Shown one piece after another: positions 12,340 to 23,162 of a stretch of DNA of 64,000 nucleotides. Every line of letters starts with the position of its first letter. Position 1 is the first letter of the stretch. This DNA is from Orobanche coerulescens. Its lineage: Eukaryota; Streptophyta; Magnoliopsida; Lamiales; Orobanchaceae. Where the stretch lies: the NCBI GenBank assembly GCA_033398695.1, contig CM065803.1, forward strand, positions 49,219,501-49,283,500. Reading direction: 5' to 3'. Position numbers and translations under genes: made by a program. The notes under the pieces were generated by a model. That model ran no database searches, was not told the DNA's origin, and worked only from the letters and a program-made list of their open reading frames with translations.

Positions 12340-12724
12340 AAGATGGTATCGGAGCTTGGGTTTTGTGAAACCTGCATGTGTGTTATGTGGCTTTACCTAA
12401 GCAGAGTAGCGTGATTTTTGAAAATGAGTTTTTCTGACTTTTGAGTCAAATCGATTTTTTGGAGTTTCCAAAATTTTTGAGATTCTTTTCAAATTGCTAT
12501 TTGTGATATTGGTGTGTGTTGGTTGTTTTGAGACTTCGTATGGGAGTCGTGTGCTAGTATCACGGGAGATCATCGGCTTCACGCACCTGTAAGTACATTG
12601 GTTTGGTTATTCGCTTGTGGCGACGATTGATTGTTTTCGTGATGAGTTGGAAATTTTGGATTTATCTGTTGTTGGTGACTGGTTGCAAGTTTCGAGGACG
12701 AAACTTATTTTAAGGGGGGTAGTA
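12340..12724 (+). other. Element B interior: primer site, 385 bp non-coding, hairpin and polypurine tract
   Basis: The primer site TGGTATCGGAGCTTGG starts at 12344. The 3' side has the inverted repeat AAGTTTCG / CGAAACTT (12687-12706) followed by TATTTTAAGGGGGGTAGTA and the 3' LTR. Nothing between shows a gene. Confidence 0.88.
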
Positions 12725-12870
12725 TGTAATACCCGGATTTTCAGTATAAATTTTTCGCGTTATTTTATCTGAGATATACTGTATAGTTTGGTATCTATAC
12801 AGTATGGATAAAATAAATTGAGAACCGAGACAGTTATACTGGTGTGATTATCGTTTTTGATTGACAGATA
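12725..12870 (+). repeat. Element B 3' LTR, segment left of element D
   Basis: Copies 7346-7491. The last five bases, agata (12866-12870), are the left target duplication of element D. Confidence 0.92.
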
Positions 12871-14046
12871 TGTTGTGTCAAGAATTAACACTCTCCGACC
12901 GGCGATCGCCTCAGAGGTCGGGCGACCGAGTCACTGCCGAGCGGCCAAGGCAGAACTGCCGACCTGCGATCAGGCGACCGAGCCTTAACCCAGCGGATAA
13001 GCTAAATCGGCCAACCGAAGGTCCCAGGACAAGTCCCGGTACCGAGCGATCGACATCAAAGGCGATCGTCTCTCGGTACTCGGCGACCGACTCCTGGCGA
13101 CCGACTAGTGGACGACCATCCCTCGGCACCTTCCGACCGACTCCTGGCGACCGACTAGTGGACGACCATCCCTCGGCACCTGCCGACCGACCCTGGTGAC
13201 CGACCGAATGCCGACCCTCAGCAACTGGCCGATGGCGACCTCTGATGACCAGCTAGAGACGACCGCCTCATGTCGATCAGGGCCGATGGCCATCCAGTCG
13301 GCAAAGGCCGAGCCTCAAGACTGGCATCACGTGCAAGAGCCGAGACAAGATCCGCGAATCTCGGGCCATTGATCACAGCCTGGCGGAATCTTTCCACCAA
13401 CCGACAAGCCGCCGAAAGCTGTCAGTAGGGCCGCATGTGACTAACTCCGGACGCGTGCTGACTCCCCATTGGACCGCCCAGCTGGCGCCAGCCTCTTCCT
13501 TGGACTTTAGCCCGATAGCCGGGGTGATCGCCCCATTATAATATTGGCCGGCAGACGATCGCTCCATTATTATAATGGCCGGAAGGCGATCGCCCGGCAG
13601 AGGACAAGACTCGGCTGCCACTATATATACAAGGCTCCCTGCACTTGGATACTGCTTCAACTTCCTTCGGATTTCACGCAACACAGAAGCAAAAGATCAA
13701 GCACTTGGCTATCTCCAACTCTTGGCAACAGCTATCATTCGGTCTTACTTCTCCCGGCCTCTCTCATCAGGCAGACGATCGGCGGGGACGAAGAACACTG
13801 AGCTTCGCTCAAGAGCCGGATTAACAGAGTCTTTTTACACTCATTGTATTTAGATTTCTCTCATTAATACTTGTATCCACGAATATTTGTATTAATATCA
13901 TCTCGCGAGAGCATTCAAGCCCGGGCCTAACAAACCCGGCAAATCTTGTATTATTTATCTTCTCTCGGAAGTGCTCCCGCAAATTGTTGTTTGTTGTCCG
14001 TCTTCCAGCAGTATTAATCTTCGGATAAATATTTTGGGCAACAACA
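12871..14046 (+). repeat. Element D 5' LTR
   Basis: 1176 bp, rich in cgaccg and cgatcgcc. A roughly 55-bp block (cgaccgactcctggcgaccg...) is duplicated in tandem around 13080-13190. Copies of the palindrome GGCGATCGCC sit just upstream of the TATA box ctatatatac at 13621. Confidence 0.92.
13540..13631 (+). promoter_or_regulatory. Element D core promoter with GATCGCC palindromes
   Basis: Two GCC/CGATCGC blocks and the palindrome ggcgatcgcc precede ctatatatac (13621-13630). A near-duplicate runs ccccattataatattggccg and ccattattataatggccgg. Confidence 0.65.
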
Positions 14047-14047
14047 A

Positions 14048-14065
14048 TTGGCGCTAGAGGAAGGG
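14048..14065 (+). other. Element D primer-binding site
   Basis: ttggcgctagaggaaggg directly follows the 5' LTR. It is a TGGCGC-type primer site, unlike the TGGTATC type used by the other elements in the window. I do not assign the tRNA. Confidence 0.75.
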
Positions 14066-14136
14066 AGATCTAACCCTCAAATTTTTACACCTACCGTCCC
14101 GAAGAACACTCACTGTTCTCGGGGCAGATACTTGAA

Positions 14137-15508
14137 GTGACACTCACTGCACTTCAAAGAAATCCTTCAGAAATCATGTCTTCCGCATCCGCGTCGAAGA
14201 AGGTCGCTGACCAGCCGGCCAGACCCGCGTTCCGTCCCAGTCCGAGCCGCAGCCGATGGTGGAAGGCAGCCGCCGCGGTCAGAGACGCTCGATCCCATAC
14301 CTGGGCGGCGGCCCGAGCCTCTCGCTCGATCAGCTCCGAACCAAGGAACAGATCGACGGGGTCATGGCCGTCCTACAGGAGCGACGGAGTGCTCTCGACG
14401 CGCCTCCTGCTATCACCCCCTCGGCCTCCCGCCGGAAGTCCAAGCGGAAGCTCAAGGCGTTACTGGCCGAGCGATCGCCAGGAGGCTCTCGTCCGCAAGA
14501 AGAGGCGCTCGGCAGCCGGGGCACCTCTGTCTTCGATCGCCTGGGCAGCGACCCGACCTGGCTACCGGGGTAGTCCGGCCCCAGCTACGAGACGACGGAG
14601 TTTGAGTCCGTCACCAGGAGCTCGGCCTACCCGGCTCCCAGAAGGCAGCCCAGCCGACTGGCTCCCCCTCGCCAAATTGCCGAGGTCGGCAGCAGCGGAG
14701 TTCGTAGATCGGTACACGATCGCCTCGGCTCCCGCTCTCAAAGCCGATCGGCAAGCGACCGAGCCACGGCGATAGCTGCGATGCAACGTCAGATCAACGA
14801 CATGAAGGCGCTCCTGCAATCCGGGGCAGGCGCCATGAATACGATCGCCGAGCCACGCGAGCCGCTCGCGATCGACATCGAGCTCGCCCCTGTGCAGCAC
14901 AAGATCGCTCCCCGCAAACACCCTTGTACGAGGGGCGATCGGACCCCGAAATGCACCTGAGCAGGTACAACATCTACATGACCGGGTGTGGGGCATCTGA
15001 CGCGACCAGGTGCCGAATGTTCCCTATGACGCTGGACGACATCGCCCACCGGTGGTACACCTCGTTGCCACCCCGGTCCATTGGCTCCTTTAACGATCTA
15101 GCGAACGTCTTCACAAGGTACTTCGCCGCCAAGGTCGCTCAACCGGAAGGTCCCCATCGCATGCTGCGAGTCAAGCAAGGGAAATAAGAATTCGACTCGG
15201 ACTACATTGACCGGGTAGACGAAATCATCCTCAACGGCGAGCCCGTAAGCGATGAGATCGCCCTCCACGTGGTCTTAGCCGGATTCCATGGTCTTTCGCC
15301 TATGTTCAGGCATCTTACGAAGGACCCACCGACGACCTACGCGGTCTTCCGAGCTAAAGCCGCAGATTTCCTGGCCAGGCAGAGGCTTCTCCTTAGCCTA
15401 GGAGTACCGCGATCGGCGCCCGAGCAACGACCTCCAGTCTTCCGACCCGATCGCTACTATCCAGCAGATCCGGAGGACTCGCTCACCGCCTACAGTCCAC
15501 CATTTTAA
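14137..15508 (+). pseudogene. gag: Element D Gag, disrupted by frameshifts and a stop
   Basis: The gag reading shifts between frames. An N-terminal basic/proline-rich part with SLDQLRTKEQIDGVMAVLQE lies in one frame (14256-14573). The capsid-type core starts at about 14924 in another: DPEMHLSRYN, then FPMTLDDIAHRWYTSLPP and FNDLANVFTRYF, the usual Tat/Athila-type gag order. The core is interrupted by an in-frame TAA at 15185-15187 and continues open to 15508 with VVLAGFHGLS and a proline/arginine-rich tail. At least one frameshift lies near 14920. Gag would assemble particles and bind RNA; this copy cannot give a full product. No protease, RT or integrase follows before the 3' LTR. Confidence 0.8.
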
Positions 15509-16329
15509 ATGAGGGACTAACTCCCGCCCGATCGCCGATATCAACCTACGAATAAAGCGATCGGCTGCCGAGCGACGATCGCCAGTCTTCCGGCCCGATC
15601 GCCGATCATCACGCTATATCATCAGCAATCCGGAGGACACGATCGCCATCTACAGTCCAGCATTTAACATGAGGAACTAAGGCTCGCGATCGCCTCCACC
15701 GCACATCATAAATCCATGGTCCTGGCAGTCGATGGAACCGGCTGCTTCGGCCATGCAAGGTCCCTTACGGCCGAGATCGCCCGCCCTTCGTTTAAATACG
15801 AGGCCGGCGTAGTCTAAGGGCTCTCCAACATTAATCAGTGGACCCATGCCACAACCCCGTCTCAACGTACACCGTCGAGGTAGGCCATCTCCATGGCTGG
15901 TCGAGGTGGAAGCAGAGCTAACAAGCCGCGGGCGTGGAGTTGATTCATCCGACGCTGCCCCGCGCAAGGACTCCTCTAGACCGAGACCGCACGCCCTTTG
16001 TTTAAATACAAGGCGAGGCGCAGCCTAACAGAGGACCCTCATAATAAAGTGAGTCACGAGACACTCAATGTCTTCGCGCACCAAGACACGGTCATGGAGT
16101 CGGTCCATCGATCTCCGCGACTGTGCATGATTCCTCAAACAAAGCGAAACCACCAAGTTTCCGAGGGGGATCGGCCAATGTTGTTTTTGCAGGTACAAGA
16201 CCGAAAGATAGCTAGCCAATCGACCATGATAGCCCAAGTCCAAATCCTAAGTCAGCTCAGCAAGATCGCCCGCCCTCATCTTACACGATCGCCAGCAAAG
16301 AACCACCTCGCCCCATGTCTTCAACATAG
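15509..16329 (+). other. Element D 3' interior, non-coding
   Basis: About 820 bp between gag and the polypurine tract. It is GC-rich with repeated gatcgcc motifs and two similar segments (15440-15520 and 15590-15690: cagatccggaggactcg... / cagcaatccggaggacacg...). No pol motif in any frame. Confidence 0.7.
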
Positions 16330-16346
16330 GAGCAAGCTGGGGGCAA
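16330..16346 (+). other. Element D polypurine tract
   Basis: ggagcaagctgggggca directly before the 3' LTR start at 16348, with the usual purine-rich plus-strand primer composition. Confidence 0.75.
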
Positions 16347-16347
16347 T

Positions 16348-17517
16348 TGTTGTGTCAAGAATTAACACTCTCCGACCGGCGATCGCCTCAGAGGTCGGGC
16401 GACCGAGTCACTGCCGAGCGGCCAAGGCAGAACTGCCGACCTGCGATCAGGCGACCGAGCCTTAACCCAGCGGATAAGCTAAATCGGCCAACCGAAGGTC
16501 CCAGGACAAGTCCCGGTACCGAGCGATCGACATCAAAGGCGATCATCTCTCGGTACTCGGCGACCGACTCCTGGCGACCGACTAGTGGACGACCATCCCT
16601 CGGCACCTGCCGACCGACTCCTGGCGACCGACTAGTGGACGACCATCCCTCAGCACCTGCCGACCGACCCTGGTGACCGACCGAATGCCGACTCTCAGCA
16701 ACTGGCCGATGGCGACCTCTGATGACCAGCTAGAGACGACCGCCTCATGTCGATCAGGGCCGATGGCCATCCAGTCGGCAAAGGCCGAGCCTCAAGACTG
16801 GCATCACGTGCAAGATCCGAGACAAGATCCGCGAATCTCGGGCCATTGACCACAGCCTGGCGGAATCTTTCCACCAACCGACAAGCCGCCGAAAGCTGTC
16901 AGTAGGGCCGCATGTGACTAACTCCGGACGCGTGCTGACTCTATCAGACCGCCAGCCTAGCGCCACCTCTTCCTCGACTTTAGCCCGACAAATGGTGATC
17001 GCCCCATTATAATATTGGCCGGCAGACGATCGCCCCATTATTATAATGGCCGGAAGGCGATCGCCCGCCAGAGGACAAGACTCGGCTGCCACTATATATA
17101 CAAGGCTCCCTGCACTTGGATACTGCTTCAACTTCCTTCGGATTTCACACAACACAGAAGCAAAAGATCAAGCACTTCGCTATCTCCAACTCTTGGCAAC
17201 AGCTATCATTCGGTCTTACTTCTCCCGGCATCTCTCATCAGGCAGACGATCGGCAGGGACGAAGAACACCGAGCTTCGCTCAAGAGCCGGATTAACAGAG
17301 TCTTTTTACACTCATTGTATTTAGATTTCTCTCATTAATACTTGTATCCACGAATATTCGTATTAATATCATCTCGCGAGAGCATTCAAGCACGGGCCTA
17401 ACAAACCCGGCAAATCTTGTATTATTTATCTTCTCTCGGAAGTGCTCCCGCAAATTGTTGTTTGTTGTCCGTCTTCCAGCAGTATTAATCTTCGGATAAA
17501 TATTTTGGGCAACAACA
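16348..17517 (+). repeat. Element D 3' LTR
   Basis: 1170 bp, a close copy of 12871-14046 with scattered substitutions and small indels around 16930-17000. It ends GGGCAACAACA followed by agata. Confidence 0.92.
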
Positions 17518-17522
17518 AGATA

Positions 17523-20500
17523 TATTCAGGATATGTTGTATCAGGTTGAACTGATTTGGATATCAGGTATACCGTATGAGAATATTTTTGGATTCAGTAT
17601 GTGTATTCAGTATGCCGTATGTTTGTATTTTGTACGCCTAGACGTTGGACACGAACAGTTGAAGTTTTGGCTAAGTATAAAAGCCATTACGTACGTTAAG
17701 CCTTGGAGCTTACGTACGTAAAATGTGTTAGCTTATGTACGTTATATAGTGTACATAACGTACGTAACAAGAGGAATCGGACAGTGGGGCCCGTGGTCGG
17801 CAGCTTTCGGCGCAGATGTGGACAGGTGAGTCAACGGATGGAGTTACGTACGTTATACAGGGTGTATTACGTACGTAATACGAGTATTATACTGTAGCAA
17901 GTCAACGTACGTATTACGTACGCAACGGAATAAGTGTTACGTACGTTACGGGGTGGCTGGCCGAGTCGTGGCCGAGAGGACCTGTAGTAGCCGAGCATGG
18001 TCGGCAGTGACTCGCATGGATGGCCGATCGCGGTCGGCAGTGACTCGCTGGGGGCTAGGACTGGCCGATAATGTACGTAAGGTACCGATCGGTTATGGCC
18101 GTAAGGGACCGTTACGTACGTAAGCCTCGGCCGGTTATGTACGTAACGATGCCGGCATTTCTGGGAAGAGACTTCGGCCATGGCCGGTTACGTACGTAAG
18201 GGACCGGCCGGTTACGTACGTAGCGTCCGGCAGTGTCCGGCTATTTAAGGCCTAGACCGAGTCATATCCGGCATTTTCCACTTTTCTTCGTTCCTTCCGC
18301 GATTTTTCACCATAGATTGATGGATTTGAGTATGAGCAACTGATAACAACATGTTTTGGAAGTTGGAATCATGTATTAACATCATCTTCCACCCGGATCG
18401 AAGGTAAGAACACCTAAACATTTAGTTTTTGGATGTTCTTGAGATTTCTTGGTGTTTTGGCCGATTTGCTTCGTTTTGATTCAGATTGTTGATTGAACTT
18501 GATTGTAAACTCGTAATCATTCATTATTCTTGAAGTTTTGTGGAAAGAATTCGAGTATTTCTTTGAATAATCGATTGAATTGGACTATGCCTTCAAAGTG
18601 TTCGATGAAATGTCTCAATGAGTAGAACTTGGAAAATTCTACACGTTTTCGTATGAATGATGATGGAAATGATATTTTTGTGATGATTCTTGGTAATTAT
18701 GGGAATTTTGTTAAAGGAAGATAATGAATTGGTGGTCAAATGATTCGATTATGTTGTTATGATTATGGAATCGTAGTATTCTCGATGTTCTTGGTGGTTT
18801 GTTGCGATTCATGATGTTATGAGAAGTATATATTGAAGAACATGATTATATACACCTTGAATTATGATTAAGGGTTGTTTAGATGTTAGAAAACATCGGG
18901 TTATGTTGTTTTATGGATTATGAACGTGAATTTGGATAATTCGTGTTCTTAAAGAACTCTTGAGTTACATGTTATGATTTTGGAAGGATTTCGGATAATT
19001 TTGGAATGTGATTATTCACGATAATAATCGGTAAATTATTTTCTACGAATTTACAAGTATGAACAAGAAGGAGTTTTGTCTTCGTATTTGGATTTGAAGT
19101 TGGAGTCGAATATGTTATAAAATCCTTAATGTCGAGATGAATTGATCATTGATTTGATGAATACGTTTTAAAGTGTTGGTGTTTTGGATATGAATATGGA
19201 ATATTCACATTTAGAACTAAGTTATGTATTTGGTACAATATTCGTATAGGAATACGAATATGATTTCGAGTTTGATGAGAATTATTATTCATGTTTGAAT
19301 TTGGAAATTCATACTTATTGAATAAGTGTTCAATTTGGATAATGGAATTATTTGAAACCTTTGGAATATGGTTATCTATATTGTTGAATTAATTGGATTG
19401 TCCGGATTGATGATGATAACCGGTAATTGGATTTTATTATGATTATACAAGGAGGAAACTTGTAATTGTTTTTAAGATTGAATTTGGAATCGGTAATGTT
19501 AGACCCTTGTTGGTTTAAATAGATTATGGATATGATATTCGGATTGTGGAATCGTATTGTGGTTTTGAATTCGTGATCGATTGATTTGGTTGTTCGGATT
19601 TGTGTTTAATCGGGATTTTGTAGAACCGTTGTGCTTGTTGATCGGTTATTGATTGTTATTTGTGATCATCGAGTTACGACTTGTATCGTGGATATGGGTT
19701 CGTATTTGTTGAGTTGGATTATTTGGTATTATGTATATGATCGAGGTTTCGTTGAACCGTTGAGTTTGTTGGTTGAGTATGTCGGTTATTGATTTTTATC
19801 GAATGTGTTAGGTTGATATGTTTTGATCGTGGATTATGACCGTTGAGTTGCGGTTGAGGCTAAAGAGTTCGTAGATTGCTTTTGGTCGGGGCTAAGGAGC
19901 TCGTAGACAAAGGCAATGGATTTTGGTAACGGCTTCGTGGTATCGGTATCGAGGCAAGTTTATACTTGTTCAGTTTATAATATTTGATGAATGGTTTCGT
20001 TTTCATTTCATTTATAATTCGTATAGCAATGTTGTTAGAAATGTAAGTTGTCGGGATAATGGTTTGTATATTGTGCTCTGGTTGTATTAAATCATAAGGT
20101 ATATGATTTAATTGTGTTCAGGGAAGACGTGAGTTATCTTTGGTCAAGGATATATAATATCGGATATCGAGGATAGTTATCGTGATGACATAAATATCGG
20201 GATAAAGGTTTATTGGTATTGAATCGATGGTACCTTATTTGAGATTATTTGTATTACTGTGTATTCGTTCAGGGATGTTGTTCGTGGAAAGGATGTTGTC
20301 TTCGGCTTTGAGGTAATTTATGTATTATTCAGTTATGAGATAATTATTATGTTGAGTTGTTGTATATGTTGTATGTTGAGGCTTCATATATTGAGATTCG
20401 GACTGGTTGTTCGTTGAGGGATGTTGATCCCAGGACTATTGTTGGTATTAATGGTTATGTTGATCATCTCATTGGGGGATGTTGATGGATATGGTCCTCG

Positions 20501-22351
20501 GCTTTGAGGTAATCTAAGTATTTGTTCAGGCATGTGGATAATTAGTATGTTGAGTTGTTGTATATGTTGAGGTTTCGTGTAATGAGTTTTGTATCGGTTA
20601 TTCGTTGAGGGATGTTGATCCCAGGACTGTTGTATTGAGATCGTAGATCGTGTTGGTCATTCATTTGGGGATGATGATCCCAGGATTGATGTTTTGGATA
20701 TTGATTAGTCATGTCGACTTTTCATTGTCGGTCTGTTGTTGTTCACTTCGGTGAGTCTTTTGATCTTTATTGGATATGTGTTTCTTTGAGTTTCGTTGTC
20801 ATGTTGCATCGTGACATATCTGGAGTCATATCTGCGTGCCGATTGGTTATTGTGTAGGATTTTTATCCGGGCACATGATGGTTATGTGTTGATATTTCCA
20901 CATTGAACCGTGCACACGAGACGTAGTTCGTGAGGCTAATTAGGTACAAGACCACACGTGTATGTGATCAATACCCGGGGTGGCTTGTGCACAGACACAT
21001 TTCCGGATCAGGCGTACTATGACTTCCATCTTTGAGCCATATTGTTTGGTCGTTCATCCTCCATTTATGGTTGGGTATGTTCAACAGTTTGTGACTGGTT
21101 GTTCATACGCCCGAGGGGTATGTTCGACAGTCGGAGTTATTTCTTGAGATCAATTATTGTTGATCATTTGGAGTTTACCTTGTTGGTGGTATTCTCGGTT
21201 ATTGTTGGTCTTTTGTTGATCATTTGGAGTCTACCTTGTTGAGGGTATTCTCGGTTATAGTTGATCCTTTGTTGATCGTGTTTGTAGTTTACCTTGTTGA
21301 GGGTACTCTCAGTCATCGTTGATCCTTCGTTGGTCATATTGGGGCTATCAGGTCGATGATATTCTCAGTTGTATTGGTTGATCATTGTTATTGATCGTAT
21401 AAGCATTCAGACTGTACGTCGATGTTCGGGATTTGTTATCATTATCATATGGTAGTTGATCTACATATATGTTGGGTACTATTGGTTTATCCAGGTTGAG
21501 TTTTGATTGTGTAATCCGATGGACAGGACTTGGCACGGATGAATTATTTCATGATTATGAGTGATGATGATGTTTTGAGGATTTTTGAGATTATTTGAAT
21601 ACAGTACAGTTGGTTGTGGTTGAGTGCATTTCGTCATTTGAGAATGCGAAATGTAGATTATGGTAAGGATTGGATTGTTATGGATTGGTAAGGTTATGTC
21701 GGTAAGATTACTTTGGTAGTATTCTTACTATATTATTACATTGGTATGTAATTGTTTATGTTGATGCGATCGATATCATTTTTGAGTATTGTGGCTGACC
21801 CCGTCGTGGGCTTTATTTTTAGGTACTCGGAGATCAAGCTAGTAGCGGTCGTGAGGGGATGAGCTTACCGATTTGATACTGGCTGTGGCTTGTTTTCGTA
21901 GAATTGAGTATTCTTTTCCGGTTATTTATTTCCGCTGCAAATGTGTATTTTGAACTGTATTTATCCGCTGCGTGTGTATATCTCAAAATGGCTTTTCGGT
22001 ATCTTCATCCGCTGCGTGTGTATATTTTCAAAATGGCCTTTAGGGCATTTTACGAACTTGGGTTATTTTCGTCAAACTCTTTTTCCCAAATTATTTTATC
22101 GGTACGTTTAAGTGGTAGCTTAACGTACATTTTGAACTATCGAGAATTGGCACTTCGCCTTGTATTTTCAAATGGTATTTTATGACGGTATTTGAGAACT
22201 ATGCTTTTGAAAATATTTGAGTATTTAAAATATTACCATCATCAGCCTTTTGGCGTTTTTGAATTGGTTTTGTAAACGATTTTTAGCCTGGTGGGTTCCG
22301 GCGCGGGACCCACGGTGCTGTAATATCCCGGATGGTTTTGGGGGTGTTACA
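17523..22351 (+). repeat. Element B 3' LTR, segment right of element D
   Basis: Continues the LTR after element D and copies 7492-12339, including the TACGTACGTA array, TATA (18241-18250), tandem repeats and the 3'-end hairpin (22291-22313). It ends TGTTACA, followed by the duplication ttgtg. It lacks a short stretch present near 9770-9800 of the 5' LTR. Confidence 0.93.
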
Positions 22352-22356
22352 TTGTG

Positions 22357-23162
22357 CTTGGTTAGAATGGCATAAGATTAATGTGTTATGTGTAATGTGC
22401 ACTTGTAAGTGAATTGAAATGGATGATCGGGTCGTGGACCCTGTGTTTTGTGACCGTAATGGTTGGGTCGTGGACCCCGCGTTTTGTTAACGGATTTGCA
22501 TTTTGGAAAAAGAACTTTGGGGCTGTGACCCTAAATGACTTTCGAGGAATTAAGAACTTTTCAATTTCTAATGTTTTCAAAACTCCCGAGATTTGGAAAT
22601 GTTTTCAAAGTGCTTACTTGCTTCGTTTCTACTTTCAAGACTTGAACTATTTTTAATTAAATATATCTCGGGAAATCTTTCGTTGTATTCTCGGAATGTG
22701 TTGTGTGTGGCTCGTATTTGCACTTTATACTTACACTAGGGAAATAGTGGAGTTTTGCTAACCCCCGAGTAATCGGGGGGTGGATATATGTATTGTGTCC
22801 AGGTACATGCCGGTTTTCGGGAGCAAGACACAGGATCGGTATGAGGGATGATGAAAGACGAATGATACTAATCACACGAAGGCCAGTTTTGGGTTCAGTT
22901 AGTCGGAGTCCATTGTATTGTCTTTTCCGCTGTCTTATTGTTCGTTGTTGCAAGTATTTTACCCTTGCGTGGGTATGAGTCTGGATGAGTTTATGTATTT
23001 TGATTTGTAAGACAGTGACGAAAGACCAAATCGGTCTGTTGGTCCGTTATTTTGATTCGTCGGTATGTAATGTAATGTGTTGTTTTGATGTCTAGCCTGG
23101 TGGATCCTCACGGAGAGGGTCTGCGGCGTGTAATATTCCCGGTTTGATCTGGGGGTGTTACA
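22357..23162 (+). repeat. Element F 5' LTR, end segment
   Basis: Matches 28020-28505 plus 38149-38471. It contains the C-rich hairpin aacccccgagtaatcggggg followed by an acceptor-like gtccag|gta, the conserved ggatgatgaaagacgaatga block, the covarying hairpin at 23100-23124, and the end gggggtgttaca. Confidence 0.9.

Larger units (their letters stand above)
12871..17517 (+). mobile_element. Element D: gag-only LTR element nested in element B's 3' LTR
   Basis: TSD agata is at 12866-12870 and 17518-17522, and 7487-7491 shows the empty site. LTRs of about 1.17 kb run TGTTGTGTCAAG to GGGCAACAACA. The primer site differs from the other families (ttggcgctagaggaaggg at 14048). The interior of 2.3 kb codes only for a broken Gag. 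Primer site, polypurine tract and gag suggest the Tat-type group of Ty3/gypsy elements, a different lineage from A, B, C, E and F. Confidence 0.92.
7346..22351 (+). mobile_element. Element B: giant-LTR, almost interior-less retrotransposon
   Basis: TSD ttgtg is at 7341-7345 and 22352-22356; the uninterrupted site is seen near 28015. Two LTRs of about 5 kb flank an interior of only 385 bp that has a primer site and a polypurine tract but no gene. Element D is nested in the 3' LTR. The two LTRs differ by roughly 1-2% in stretches compared by eye, so the insertion is fairly young. The element must borrow all proteins. Confidence 0.93.

Noticed and set aside
13544..13853. Overlapping 85-92-codon frames in element D's LTR (also 17015-17338)
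   Set aside because: They cross the TATA box and exist in multiple frames in both LTR copies; explained by composition.
14562..14996. 144-codon minus-strand frame in element D
   Set aside because: Shadow of the gag region on the opposite strand; no domain of its own.
12725..22351. First impression of a 9.6-kb LTR
   Set aside because: Resolved as a 5-kb LTR split by element D: the TSD agata and the empty site in the other LTR are both visible.
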